From positions 34,173,501 to 34,237,500 of the forward strand of contig CP141130.1 of the NCBI GenBank assembly GCA_035236585.1: a DNA stretch of 64,000 nucleotides, given 5' to 3'. The notes below the pieces were generated by a model. The model saw only the letters and a program-made list of their open reading frames with translations, did no database searches and was not told the DNA's origin. This DNA comes from Warburgia ugandensis (taxonomy: Eukaryota; Streptophyta; Magnoliopsida; Canellales; Canellaceae). A program made the position numbers and the translations under genes. Positions within the stretch are counted from its first letter, which is position 1. Each line of letters begins with the position of its first letter. Positions 23,088 to 36,800 of the stretch are shown one piece after another.

Positions 23088-23370
23088 GAAAGGCCTTGCA
23101 ATATTTTAATATTTTTTTGCTAATAGTCCATGCAAAGGTTGTAATCTCTTATTTGGATAATCCATATAGCTATAACATTATATGTAGATAGTTCATGCAC
23201 AGGTGGCTGCTCTGCTTGGATAATCCATGCAAATGATTATATTTTACATGCGTGACTTGTGTAAAAGTGGGCATGAATGGATTTGATATTTAACATGAAT
23301 GATTCTAGCAAAAGTGGCTATGAAAGGCCTTGCAACATTTTATATGAGCAACTCATACAAAGATGGCCAT
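23088..23370 (+). repeat. Tandem array, about 65-70-bp period, right part
   Basis: Continues the array interrupted at 20416, with cores near 23125, 23190, 23255, 23320 and 23355. The first bases, GAAAGGCCTTGCAA, match the phrase after TATGAAAGG in the next repeat (about 23315-23330), so removing the LTR plus one GAAAG restores an ordinary repeat. Confidence 0.85.
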
Positions 23371-26300
23371 ATAAGGCTAATAATTCTAAGCCTTAGCTAT
23401 GAGAAAGTTGTAAGATGGTGATAATTCTAACCTGGTGGACTCCATCTATATGTGAATCCTAAGGTGATGATGATTCTAACCATGCAAACTCTATTGTAAA
23501 AATTCTTAACAAGATAGGGACTCTAGCTAAGAATTTCCATCTATACTCTCATGATAATCTATATCTCTAAAAGACATACTAAGACTCCAAAAGAGTTAAA
23601 CCTTATGCCCTTTTAAAAGTCAAACTGTCAATGGCTATATATATATATGCCTTCTTTGTTTAATGATGGGCATATTATATTTAGAAAGTTTTAACCCCAA
23701 AAGTCACTTAATTATTACTAATTAGGGTTAATTCAACTATTTTGTAGGTCCAAAGTACAAATGAAAAAAAATGCCAAAAACTAATCATTTACACCTCAAA
23801 GAGCAAATTTAGAAACCATGCTACATTGAGGAGTCATACATGCTAAATAAAGTCCTGGAGGTTCAAAATGATCGTTGCTTATTATTATCGAAGTCAAAAT
23901 AGCCAGAAACCTTATATACAACTCCAACTCAAATGAGTGAGGTGACAAAATTTCAAGTCATGCACAAATGCATACATTTCACCACCTTAAGAGGCTTAAG
24001 AGGGAAGCTCAATTCACATACAATGGAATCATATACAATGAAAGCTTATTGGAAAGAAAATAAGAATAGGGCCACATGAAGTCTTTTCACTTATTTTCTC
24101 TCTCCTATTCAACCAAAGGGACAGGGTCAATCAATGATTCAATGCCATATCCATATAAGATATTGAAGCATAATTGGTCCACATGAGCATATGAAGATCT
24201 ACAAGAATCATAGCCATTCATCCTAGGTCAATCCAACCCAATAGTGGAGGAATATCATCGATCCATTCAAGGGTAAGTATGATCTAAGAGCTAGGATTAA
24301 AGTGAAGCAAAGAAAGGAACCGTAGCTATCTTTTTTATGTTGAAAAGTCAACCCAAAACCCTAAGAAAATGAAGATCTCAACCACCTATCTTGAGCCAAC
24401 ATCCATTCCATCATAGGGTTTGTAAACATACACACATGCTCATATTGAGAAAGATGCCCCCCTTTTGTAGGACTTTCTAATTTTGAATGCCCTTGATTTC
24501 CTATACCTACTTTCCACTTTCCTTCCTTTCTTTTTCCTAACTTTCCCATTCTATTCATAGTCCAACTTTGAAATTCAAGTCTAATACTTTCTAAATATCG
24601 ATTCCACGCCTCCCCTCTTTGGATACACTTACTAATTCCACTCAACCTCCCTTTCTTCTATCCTAAGCTACTTCTTTCTTTCTTTCTTTTTTTATTTCTT
24701 TCATTTCCCTACTTATTCCTTTTCTCTCTTAGCCTTTCATCTTACTATTTCCTTCCTTTCCCATCTTATTACTTTCCATTATCATCTACCACATTCCCAT
24801 AATGGAATTCATGTCCCTCCCTCTCCTTACCTTACCTTTCTCTTATAAGATCTCCATTATTCTTTCTTCTCTCCATCTTTAGATCTTAACCATTCATTCT
24901 TAAGGCTTCCTTTTCTCAAAATTTGTAAATAAGATGTGAAAAAGAAGAAGAATTTTTATCTCTTACCTTTCCCTTGTACTTGAAAGCTAAATCTAGGAGA
25001 AATAGAGGGAGTGATATCACCTTTGCCAAAGCTCCCCTCAAATCAAAGATAGTCTATTGGAGAAGAGGTAAGGAAACTATTCCATCCCTACTATCTTTTC
25101 TTTCTTTCTCCCATTCTTTTTATTCCTTTTCCTTACTCTTTACAATACATTCCCCATCCAACCTTCTCCCTTCCTTCACTTAAACACACCCCATCTTCCA
25201 CTTAATCACAACCATCATCTTCTTGTCACTTTTTGTCTTTCATCTTTTCTTCTTTTGGAATCTAGGAAAAAAGGAAAAGGAAGAATACATTTTAGTGGTA
25301 GTCAAGGACTCTTCTTATTCTTAAAGCATGGTTGAGGATTTCATTGGGTTTATGGCATATTGGGTTAAGGAGATGAGAAAAGCTTGGTCATAGATTAGTG
25401 TCTTTGGGTTGAATGTAAGTTCTTAAGCACCTGTTGAGTGGCACAACAAGAAGATCGTAAAGCAGAGTTCAAGCTTGACAAAGAAGAAGAAGATATGAAA
25501 AGAGCCTTGTTGAGTGACAAAACAAAGGACTCCTATAGTGATCACTTCAAAGAAGTATGTTTTCTTCCTTTATTTTCTTTCATTCCTTGTAATTTTCATA
25601 AAGTTATTAATGATAATTCCTTTTCCATTCCTTAGTTAGGCTTGATTTAGTTTCTTTTGCCTTCTTTTTTTTTCTCTTTCTCTTGACTAGTTTAAGTAGT
25701 TTTCTTACTTTTATATGATAGATTAGGTTTACATGGTCTAATTTAGTTTGTTTAGTTGCTTTAGTTTAGATTTCTTCTTTCTTCTTCTTTTTTTTTTTTT
25801 TGTTATTGGCTAGGTTAAAGTAAGATGAAACAAATTCTTACTAGTTCCGTTTGTTAAAGAGTCTTTGTGGGATTGACCTATATTTGCTGGTTTTATACTC
25901 CAATAGAGCCTTGCACTCGCAGTAAATATTAAGACACATCATCTAACATTGAATTACAAAAGAAATGCAGAATCAATGTTTTATGTCACTTTGCATCTCT
26001 TAAAAATATAGAGAAAAAGGATATTGTCATGCACTTGAGGCTACAATAAAACTATATATGCTTAAATAATAAAAGAGAGTATGTTAACACTGCACGTAAT
26101 ACTAAATAAAGATGCTCTATAGGTCATACACTCTTATTGAGTCAAGGTAATACTTTGAAAGATATTTGCATATACAGAGAATTTACTAGCTCATGTTGCA
26201 AAACTAATTAAGTTAACAACCAAATAACATTACTCTCTATGATTGATTCAATCAAGTTTTGAGCTAAAGTCAGAACTAAGGCGCATAAAAATGTAGAAGC

Positions 26301-26489
26301 TACCGATTTATATTTACTCTTACACATTCAACTTCTAATCAAGGGTATTTCTTTGTTTTGCTAGTATGCATTTAATAATCAAATATTGTCTTTATGTATT
26401 TGGTAATCAAAGGATTGTTTGTATGTATTCAACACTTGATGTAAATTGAGAAATATACTCACAGTTACCAATAAAGTGAATATAAATAT
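23371..26489. other. Unassigned AT-rich region
   Basis: No gene identified. Visible structure: an (AT)n run near 23635-23650; a long pyrimidine-rich zone at about 24470-25200; and a 65-codon plus frame at 25438-25635, rich in Lys/Glu and with no recognised family. A phrase at about 25863-25930 (GTGGGATTGACCTATA, then GCCTTGCACTCGCAG) recalls sequence common near the ends of plant Athila/TAT gypsy elements, which may mean the region is retroelement debris. Confidence 0.35.
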
Positions 26490-29400
26490 AAAAACCATGA
26501 CTCTGCGCTAGGAGAAATGACCCTCAGTTTTCTTTGGTAGATTATTTATGCGCGTACACAAAGCAAAATTCGGGCCTCCAAACATATAATTCTCTCGAAG
26601 ACAACGACACAGTCTTCTACTGAATTTCCTGCCCCGCAATTTAGTGGAATAATGCCGTTGTTCGAGCCTCTTTTCTCCTTCTGCATTATTGTATTTTGGT
26701 TCCTCCAATATAGTGGTCCTCTTCTCTACCTGCTGAAACGGCCACCTTTTTGAGTGGTGACTATAACGGGCTAGCTTTAGTGGCCGATCCTCATTTTCTA
26801 TTGACTGTAACTCAATAAATATCCAGTCACCATTCAATACACACATATAATCCCTCGCCTATGGCTTTTTACCATTTTTGTAATTAGTCAATCAGTAAAA
26901 TGACGACTAAAGGAGTGCGTTATGAAGGAAATGAGTGTCAATATAATTTTTCTATTTACGAAATGTTTTGGTGCCAAAATACCATGATCCGTTGTCCTTG
27001 GCAGGTCTACTTAAAGAATTACAAGAGGCCATTGGCAAGCACAAAGTCAAGTCGTGCCAGATATCAACTAATCTAACCATTCATAATGTTTGGGCATGAC
27101 TTAGATCCGCAGATGCAAAAAATCTCACCCACTAAATGATCATAGGCCATTTGTTTTTATAGTTTCAGTAGTAAGGTAGAACTCAGTTTCACCAACATTT
27201 GATTGTGACAGCTCCATAAAAGTAGAAGAGCGTAACACTGGATAAACTAATACATTTTTTGTTGCTACCATCTTACCAGTTTATACAACTACACATAAAG
27301 GACAATTATACCCATGTTAGAGAGGAAAAGAGTGCGGATATCGTTTTAGTTAGAACGAAGAATAAATCCAGTACTTATTGTGAAAGCAAAAGCTGGCGTT
27401 AAAATACCATTGAATATTTGACAGTGAGCTTCTTCTTACCATTGTCTCAGAAAAGCAGCTTCCTCCTTACACATTAGAAAAAGTAGGCCTTTATTTACAA
27501 ATAAATCAAAGTGGAGAGATCTTTCTACAAATATCCTAGAGGATAGGGATGCTCAAACAAGCATCGGTTTGGATTTTGGATATTCGATTTTAGAGCTCTA
27601 AGTAGGACCCAGTGTTGATATCGAACCAGGGCCCCTATCCAAAAGGCCCCAGCGAGGGTAATACTATTTGGACTACTATATAATGAATGTCCATATTGCT
27701 GTTTTGTTTCATTTGCCAACCATTTTGGCTTGTGTTGTTCTTCTTTCTTTGGCTTCAAGTCTGCTCTTCTCAAAGTTCTCTTGTAAGTGTCTCTTCTTTT
27801 CTTCAATCTACTGGGTTTGTTGTGGATGGGTCAAAGATCAAATTCGGTAGCGTGCGACAGCTTTAAGCTTTGATTGCGGTGGCTTTGTTGACAGATGGAT
27901 AAATGCCGCTGCTGCCTTTTCATTTTCAAACTAGCCATTTTATAATCAAGGACTCTAGACACACAAATATCAAGTGGGGTTGAATTTAAATGCATGGCTC
28001 ATCTGTACCATGACTGCAGATGAGATGATTTTAAGTGCACTGGAGAGATCTAAAGATCCAATTGATTATGTATTTTGATCGTTAAATGTACATGTAGAAC
28101 CATTTGTATAACAAGATTGTGCCCGGCCGCTGAAGCATTCCTAGCTTGAAATCTTCTACATAGAACCCTCCACAGAGATGGACTTACTGTCCGCTCATAT
28201 TCACCCAGGCGAAGAATTTTCATGAACATCAAAATGTCCATTTTATGGGGCTCACCTATAAGTGATTGGACTCATTATTCCATTGCTTTAGATTAAATGT
28301 CCTATGGATAAAAAGCGTATGGTTAGTATGATTCTATCCACTAAAAAACCATATATTTTTTATGAAGTTTTTAAATTGTCTATTTTTAAGCACAACAATT
28401 TATATGTTTTTTACATTCTAGAGTCATCAAAATTACATGATTTTTAACTATGACACATTTAAACACAGAGAAATAAGATGAAGGAGTCGATCATTCAGTG
28501 GTAGGGCCTGTAGAATGTGGTCGCTAGATCTCACTCATAGTGCAAGTTAGATATTTGGGTCTGTCTCACTCATTTCAAAAGTAAAGGTGAAAAAGCGACA
28601 TATGCCCCCGCACTCAACTCCGTTGATTAATCGTAAAAGCTGTGGCAAGCTGATTGATCATAATGAACAAATTTGTCACCCTTGGATGCCATGCTAAATG
28701 TTAAAATTAATAAAAGCTTGTAAGAGCAACAGACCCAAGTGGCAGAAATGGATCAGATCCAACGGTTGTAATTATTGCTTTTGATCTGCTCTAAATGAGG
28801 GTTGAATTGAAGTGGGTCCTATACTTAGCTAAAGGTGTTTGACCACTTGCCCATCTAAATGAGACAGATAAGCAGTTGCATTCACTCAAAGACATTTTAA
28901 GAAGTTGTTAGTGCAAACAATGACAGAAAGGGAGTGGTTTTGTGGATCCAACCCGACAGCTCAAAGTGGGCATCGTTGATTTTGGCAGTGCATATTCTTG
29001 CTAAGGGGTCACTTGTCAATTATTTAAATTCTTGTTGGGGACACATCTTTTGCGGGAATCATTAATGCCAGCTTAAGCTTCGTATGGTAGCAAACGGTTT
29101 GAATAAGTGCACATGGGTCCACGTAGTTACATGCTGCAGAAAGAAAAATATTTGCGTAGAAGTATTGTGGCCGTTGGATCAGATAATTGGGGGGAAACAC
29201 GTTTGCAGGATCCATTGGCCTACTCAAGAATAGAGTGTGTCAAGTTGACCAAGACTAGAGTGTTCACAATGCTGCATCATGTGATCTGCTGTTCATCACG
29301 AAATTGGGACAAAAATCTCATGATGCAATCTTTTCTCTTTTAGGCAGAGTCGGTCGAGATTCACCGCAAATGGGGACATTCTGCCGCATTTTCTCCGAAA

Positions 29401-30539
29401 CAAAGACCACCGACTCTCTCTTCCCTTCTCCTTCCCCAACCTCTTCTTCCATTATCATACGCTTTTGGGAATACCTGCTAAGGAGAATCGTAGATGACTA
29501 AGCGCTCCCGTATGATATTGGCATGCTTGATCTACGACATTCATTTAGCCAGCTGATCAAATGTTTGCTGATGATTAGTTAATAAGAAGCCCGGAAGAGG
29601 CCCAAGTTCCACTCCGACGTTCAAAGAAACCAAAATGCCTGGGTTTCGCGCCGTTGTCGACTGACAGTCAACACCCAGCCATGAAGAACGTTTCTATCAA
29701 CAGAAAAAATCCAACTATAACAGTATTTCACAAAACTTTTCCAAATTCGCATGTGGGAGAAGTCGAACTCTGATCAGAAACAGATATTCGCCCAACGTAA
29801 CCAACGATCCATGATATGGAAGTTTTTTAGCTCGTAACTTTAAATAGAATGGTGAAACATAGAAGCCGGTGGATGAATTAAACATAAGTTAGTTTTTGAC
29901 ATTACACTGTTGGAACAGTTTGGTACCTAAAAAGTATCAAATGATATTTCTTGTTTCTTTAATAGATGCTTTATTGTCAATGACCAGCATAAAAACTTTC
30001 TCCAGTAGTTATAAGAAGAACCCTAACCACTTTAGTTCGTATATAAGCATAAAACAAATCTTATTTCTACAATATGAAACAATGTATGGCATATTGATGC
30101 TGTTTGCCACAGGGATAGCACACTTTGAACAGAATTATCCGTGGCTAGTGACGTTTACGTGCTGCTCTTAGCAGCCATAAAACCTGCACACAGTTATTAC
30201 GGGGTTACAATGCTGGCGTTTTCTGGTCCATCCTATGGAGGCCAAGGTTTTAGCTTTCTTCTCTACATTTGTTGTCTCACCTATTATGACCCAAATTTGT
30301 AATTTGGGAAGTGGATTCTCGTGGAGTAGTTGGATGGATCTCCACTGGTCCACATATATCCAGCCATCGTTGGGCCCACATAATGGTCATAAGTACTCAT
30401 ATCAGATATATCATCATGCGATACATCATAAAAAACCACACACATACATGCTAAAATATAATGGACTGCTAGGCTATTGAATAATACATAGTATGTCTAT
30501 ATGGGGAGATAGATCTTCACAATAGGGCCTTCCTATAAT
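26490..30539. other. Region without recognised repeats or genes
   Basis: Lacks the LTR, PBS, TIR and array signatures seen elsewhere and has more mixed base composition, so it may be lower-copy DNA. Frames over 60 codons include 26508-26846 (minus, 112 codons, Arg/Lys-rich), 27525-27806 (minus), 29304-29501 (plus, Ser/Thr/Pro-rich) and 29896-30171 (plus). None shows a motif I recognise. The start of the 27668-27850 plus frame codes for a hydrophobic stretch (VLLSLASSLLFSKF) like a signal peptide, with a possible GTAAGT donor at 27783, but no continuation was found. Nothing here justifies a gene call. Confidence 0.35.
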
Positions 30540-31338
30540 TGCCACAACCCAACTTTTAGCCTCGCTATAGGCAAGGTGTCCATATCATAAATTTCAAAGA
30601 GTAGGTAGTCAAACCCTACTACTCTCTTAACATAGCATCTACCAGGCCTATGCCTGTCAAAAACAAAATCTACTAGGATTCCATGCCCATATATAGAATA
30701 ATAATATCATGTCATATGCTTGTCCCATATCAAATCCATGAAAATAGATATCGTATACATAATTGATACCTCGTACATCTAGATCTTCCAGTCTTTCAAA
30801 TCAAACAAAGTGGAGGTAAAACATGCAATTTATTTCTAAATCATTCTTTTTAAACAAATTACATGTGTTTTTAGTCCATGAAATAAAAATTATAATATAA
30901 CAAATTCTCATATACGAATCTATAACATTTTCATTCATAAATCATGTTATAAATACTGCATGTATAATTACACATAATATTTGTATTTTATAAATAATTT
31001 ATACAATTCAGACCATGCCATGATTTATCAAAATATCATACAATTTAGAAATTTTGCATCTTAAGATTCCACATACCTTGAAGCAAGGTACCAATCCTTC
31101 AGGAAACACAATAAGCTCAATTCATATCAAGAAGGAATATCTGTTGATATCTATGTACGGTATAATATTATTTTTCTTTTTCATAACTCTCATTTTCAAT
31201 TTATTTGGTCTTTGATCATCATCAAATAAGATGATTTTGCCTTTACTTATCAGTGATCATAAAATCTATCCCTTGTTTTTTTGCTACATTATCAAATCCT
31301 AGCTATTGATTACCGATCAATGGTCTTGCTAATCAAAT
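30540..31338 (-). repeat. LTR-like sequence, left piece, interrupted by element A
   Basis: Begins TGCCACAACCC, which in minus orientation is an LTR-type ...GGGTTGTGGCA end. It continues as AT-rich sequence up to the CAAAT where element A inserted. With 39686-41389 it would make an LTR of about 2.5 kb whose minus-strand start is TGTAATACCCTTAATTTTT at 41389. No PBS, PPT or clear target duplication flanks it, so it could be a solo or truncated LTR. Boundaries are tentative. Confidence 0.45.
31334..31338. repeat. Target site duplication CAAAT, left
   Basis: Perfect match to 39686-39690, directly outside the element A LTR ends. Confidence 0.93.
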
Positions 31339-33820
31339 TGTGACGACCCGGGTTTTCTCATGCATTTTTAAATGCAATACCTAATTTCCTAAGGCGGGAT
31401 GCATCCCTATTAGAAAACCATTCTATAAAAACCATGCAATGCAGCGGAAAACCTTTAGTTTTAAACTCATTTTTTGAAAACCCCGAGTGTCATTTGCCTT
31501 CACAACAACCAAAGTAGTTTTTTGAAAAACTTCAGAAATCATAAATATTTTTCCCAGTGTCTTTCCAAATACAAAGACACAGCCCAACTGTAATTAAATA
31601 CAACTTCATGTCCAAAGGGTTGAGAGTTTACTTACATGTACAACTTTCTTCTTTTTTATTCACTTGCTCGTAGCACTAATATCTCCTGAGACGTCTTCTA
31701 TTTCTGAGTGGAACTATCCTGAAAAATGTTAAGGATAGGGTGAGTATATACTATACTCAGTAGGAGTCTATCACTACTAGTTTTATAATGCATGCAATGT
31801 TTTAAAATCATATACTCTTTCCAAAACATGTGCATGTCTGAATACTCAAGTTCAATATCGACATCAAAATCCATTGTCAAACTGAAATACTAACGACTTA
31901 AAAGATCATATAATCCAAAATCGAAAGTATCATATACATATATATCATAACATCATGATATGCATAAGATGCTTCAAGGAATCCAACTCATGGATCTCTA
32001 GTATGGTATGGTCGACCAACCTTCTATCATGCCATATGCAATGCACATAAATCACCAAACCATAGGGTCCACTATGCCCACGACCTCCTCGCCGTGTGGT
32101 CCTCGGGTACTTGAGGACACTCGGTCATAGCCTCCACGGGGCCTATGACACATCGACCCAGTGCCATGACACCAGTGGTAGCCCCTTGTACCACATGAAG
32201 TAGACATAGGGACTTGCCTCTTTTTGGGTGTGGTACCCATCCACCTATTAGTGGTAGAGGCCGGGTGGCCAACCCAGACCCCTCGACATAGCACCCACGG
32301 GCTTACTAGCCCAAATTACATAAGATCAAATAAGCCAAAACCTCTTTTCAAAACCTGTCCTCTTTGGGTCCCTCACAACTGCCTGGCCTTTGGCACTCTA
32401 GCGTCTTTTGGCAACCGTCAAGGACATGCAATCTTTGCAAGTACTTAAATCATGCAATGTATGCACTTGTTTGCAAAACATATATGTGCATAATGTATAT
32501 GCAATCGTTTGCAAAACATGTCTATGTACAAAGCATTTATCACATCCATGCTGAAATAAGTCATGCTAAACGAGTCATATATTTAAAACATATGTTCTTA
32601 AAACAATAATAGTTCTTTTAAAAGAATCTAATAGTGATAGAGCACCTACCTGGCTACGTCGCACTAACCCTTTTGTCCTCGGACGCTCCTGATCATGGTT
32701 TGGGGAATCAAGGTTAGTTTGGCCTATCTTTTATAGGTTTTAGAGTAATTGGTCTTTTTACTTAGGCATTAGGGGTCCATCCCTATGCCTATGGGTGTCC
32801 TAAAGTCCTAATTGGGCCTTGGTATCCTCAGTTTTCCAACATTCTAGTGGCCATGCGCCACCCTCTTATTCTAAGAGTCATGCCCACTTTTGATTGGGCC
32901 TTGATTAGGGATTTTATAGTTTGGATGTGTCTGCATTGTCGTCAGGGACACAACACCTTTTGCGGCGCCTTAATCGGAGCTCTAGATCTCAAGTTATAAG
33001 CATTTTAGTGTCGTACGTACATACGAGTCTTAAAAATAAAAAGACGGAATGCTAGGGCACTGCGCGTCTGCAACGTGCGCCCTGGCTTCCTTAAAGAACC
33101 AAAAAACGACGCGCTGAGTTTTTTCGTCTTTTCTCTCTTTTGCGGGTGCATCCTCGTTGGGGAACCGGGGCATCCTTGGGTCCTTGGTGGCTCTCCTGGG
33201 CTCCGTTTTGCATGGTTTTTCATGCAAAAACCTAGGGAAATCATTCGTGGGACTATGGTGGAGATGGGTTTTGAGCGTTCTCAGACGTACCTAGCTCGTT
33301 GCTGGGTTTTTCTCCTTGTTTTTCCCTCTAGGTCAATGCTCCACGACTGGTTTTTCTTCAACGTTTTGGGCTGCCATTAGAGGCGCCCAAGAGCTCTATT
33401 TATAGAGCTAAGAGAGGGTTCTGGAGGGGGCTCTCACCGCCTTTGAATGGCGGTGGAGAAACCTCCAGAATGGCGGTGATTTCTCCTCCAATCACCACCG
33501 TTCTAGAACCCTCTAGAGGTTGAAGATGAAGGGGTGCCCGTATCAAAACGGGCCCCTGTGTTTTGCAGGTTAAACCGTTTTTGTAAAATTTACAGTTTTG
33601 CCCCTGAACTTCAAAGGGCCATATCTTGCTCATTTTAACTCCGTTTTGGGTGATTTTGGTCTAGTTGGATTCCTTTTTCCGAGACGCATCTAATGGCACC
33701 ATTTTTAGGACCAAATTCCTAGGTTCAGTCAAGGTGAATAGTGAAATGACCAAAATGCCCTTATCTTCAAAATTGAACTTTTCATGGGATTTTAATATTA
33801 CAAAAATTGGGGTCATTACA
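31339..33820 (-). repeat. 3' LTR of element A (2482 bp)
   Basis: Ends TGTGACGACC and GGTCATTACA. It is 51 bp shorter than the 5' LTR, mainly through one deletion near 33165 where the sequence joins GGGGCATCC to TTGGGTCC. The solo LTR keeps the longer form, so this copy lost the segment. The repeated 74- and 81-codon frames seen in both LTRs are not genes. Confidence 0.92.
33397..33404 (-). promoter_or_regulatory. TATA box in the 3' LTR of element A
   Basis: The minus strand reads TATAAATA in the context CTCTATAAATAGAGCTC, a partial palindrome, about 420 bp from the LTR start. A GC-rich imperfect inverted repeat (CCGCC...GGCGG type) lies just upstream at about 33437-33505. Confidence 0.7.
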
Positions 33821-33840
33821 TTATTACCCCCTTAAAAGAA
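33821..33840 (-). other. Polypurine tract of element A
   Basis: The minus strand reads TTCTTTTAAGGGGGTAATAA immediately before the LTR start, preceded by GGACGAAA. This would prime plus-strand synthesis during reverse transcription. Confidence 0.9.
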
Positions 33841-36800
33841 TTTCGTCCTCGAAATTCCGTAACTTATCATCTTCCAGGTATTTGTCTCTTAGATGATTTC
33901 TTGGTGAATGCATTCCCCTTTAGGAATTAAATCTAGGTTCATCCTCAATTTATCATTTCTATTGTTCCTCCTATAAGGCCTCACCTATAAGGGCCGTTTT
34001 CGCTGTGTACTCTGATGCAGCACCATACTCTCATATGTGCCAATTTAACAATACCGTTTTCTTGTAGTACTTCATCTATCTTGAATTCCTTAGATTCCTA
34101 TACTTATCTTATCATGTATAAGACAGTCTCCTCGTAAGATCATGCTTCTTTGTTCATATATATATTCTTCTTTCAAGATCATATTATCTTATTTCGAATA
34201 TTTCATTTCGAATATCATAGGATAATCTAGTGATCTCCTTCATCATCCACAAGCCCAACAAAAGTTACCTTCTTTCTATTGTGTCTAATTTTGCTTCTTA
34301 TATTTGTCTCTAAGATACTTCAATAAATGATATGGTATCATTTGCTCTATAGTCAAACTCTTACTTAACTTTGAATTTCAACTGTCTGTCGTTTTCCATA
34401 TATGACTTGATTTCCTTGACCAAGGTTACATTCGAAAGTGAAAGCCAATTAGTAGCATCTTCCATCGAGGACCTTATCATATACTGAAAGTAAAATGTCC
34501 TAACTTCATACCCAGTTCCATAATTATTGAATTCATTAAACGCTTTCCTCTGTGAGGATCTTATCCAAACTCATGTCAAATGTTAATAGTCGATTCATCA
34601 TCATGGGTCATATGTCTAGAAGCCTATCTCACTATTCTCATCCATTTGTCTTTAGGAGTGTTAATAATGTTCCTATTCATGTAAAGCAAAAAGTCTCTTA
34701 TTCATCACCGGATACCCTTGTGGTTGAATCCTTTGTCATCATCCTCTTTGTCCTTTCTTTGCTTGATGGTTTTCTTCGTTTCCTTCTAGTTCAAAAGTTC
34801 TATACTCAATCTAGTAGGGTTAGTTCTTAAGAAATTCCTCTAATTGATTTTTAGTACTTGGTATATGCTCATAACAACTAACTATTTGTCTAAAGGCAAT
34901 GTAACATCATATCTCACTTTATAGTGTGCTAGCCATCTCACCTTTTCTCCTTCCATCCCCTATGTCAATATGTCGTGCAATCTTCAATCATGCAGTCTAT
35001 ATTGTCAGGAGGTATACTCATAAGTAGTGATTTTCTCAATTCCTCAAATTTTATTCTTCAAGTGCCTCCTTATTTTATCTTTCAAGTGCCTTCTTATACT
35101 TAGTTTATAATAGCAATAATTCTCCTTCAATAGCGATTATATCAAATTGTACTGAAGTTGTTTACTCAACAAGTTTTACAATACTCAGATAAGCATAAAC
35201 ATTTTCTTAGACATAGAAAGACTTTATTTGATTACCTATTGATTTCTTCCCAGATACGTTATAAGCTCAAGGGCCTCTAGAGTGATCGGAACTTATCTAC
35301 CTTCCTTTCAATCCAAGTCTGTAGTAGTTTTCAGACCCAAAGTAATTTCTTCACCTTGTCATGGTAGCCACTGAGGTTTGAAAAACCTTTCACATTGGTT
35401 TAGATCACTTCTTTTTTTTTTTTTTTTTGCTCCTATCTCAGTTGTTACTGTATTTATTATACTTGTAGCTCCTCCATGATGTGGCCTAATCAACTTCATG
35501 ATGTGGCCTAATCAACTAGCCTTATACCCTCAAATGACTTAGCCTAACAAGTACTCAAGTCTAAAGACTTATAACATCCTTCTGAGTATATAACTTCAAC
35601 TACTAACATACCTGATTAATTAGGGTGCGATGCCTCCATTTAGTTAACAACACTCAATGATGGTCTTAAGATATTTGATCTTCCAATTTATGATAGCAGG
35701 ACCTTCATTTGATCCATGATGGTACCCTATTGCTAAATGGACAAGTTATTGTCCCAGCTTAATTCCTTTATTCACTCATGTAGTAGCAAGGTAGGATATC
35801 ACCAAAATTTTCCTTTTTATTATATCCATTGGTGTTCCCCATAAGTTAATGGATCCGATAAGAATCTAATTGTAATAATTGATATCAAACTATTTGTAGA
35901 ATTTTAATTTCTAGTTGGTCACCATTCTTCGAAAATTTCTTGTCACGTAATCTCCTAAAATTCGATACTCTACTTAAAGTCTTAAATCTCATATGCTTTC
36001 TCTCTATTATACGTATTATTGCTAACTCAACTATTATTCCTTTGAAGTTGATTGGTTATCTTCAAGATGAAAGATTTGTATGTATCATCATAAGGTCATG
36101 ATCTTCTAATATTGAATACTTATAGTTACATCTCTATCTCTTTCTTTCTTTTCTTCAAAATCCTCATTTGGTCTACCTGGATCAATGTCTCTTTATGATT
36201 TGTTGCATATAATTGATACTTCATCTATTCCTTTACTTAACAGATATGATAAACTGAATGCTTGTCTTAAGATCATTGAAATCCTCAATCGCCTATAGCC
36301 TCAATAAAATTTATACAATGTCTTAATAATTGCATTGATGTTTTGATCGTGTTATACTTCTCTTACAAGTTCATGTTAGGATCGATCTATTATCATCCTT
36401 AGTATTATCACCAAAATCTTTTGATCACTCGGTTGAATTCATTTCCCTATCACATAATATGTCACTTGTATGCATCTCCGGATTTGTTCCATAATACTCA
36501 AGTAGTTATTATTCGATAGCACTTCACTCTTTATAAGACTTCAATTAAGGTATCCAAAATTGAGCTAAGTCTTTCAAGATTCATACCTTTGTGATCTAGT
36601 ACAAGTCACAGTTATCCCTTAGTATCATCTTGTATGCTTATCCCTATTATCATCAAAATTTTCTCAAAGTCTGTCTTTTACATCTCATATATCACATCCT
36701 TGTGATAGTGTACTCATATTCTGATATTCATTATGATGGTAAGATAGCCATCTAGGTCTTTTGATTTTTCTCACCTTTGATAAGATTACTTTATTGCAGG

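Noticed and set aside
26508-26846. 112-codon minus frame as a possible host gene
   Set aside because: No start context, homology, splice structure or motif supports it.
27560-27650. Possible tRNA gene from a GGTTCGATATC B-box-like phrase on the minus strand
   Set aside because: No A box, acceptor stem or anticodon arm can be formed around it.
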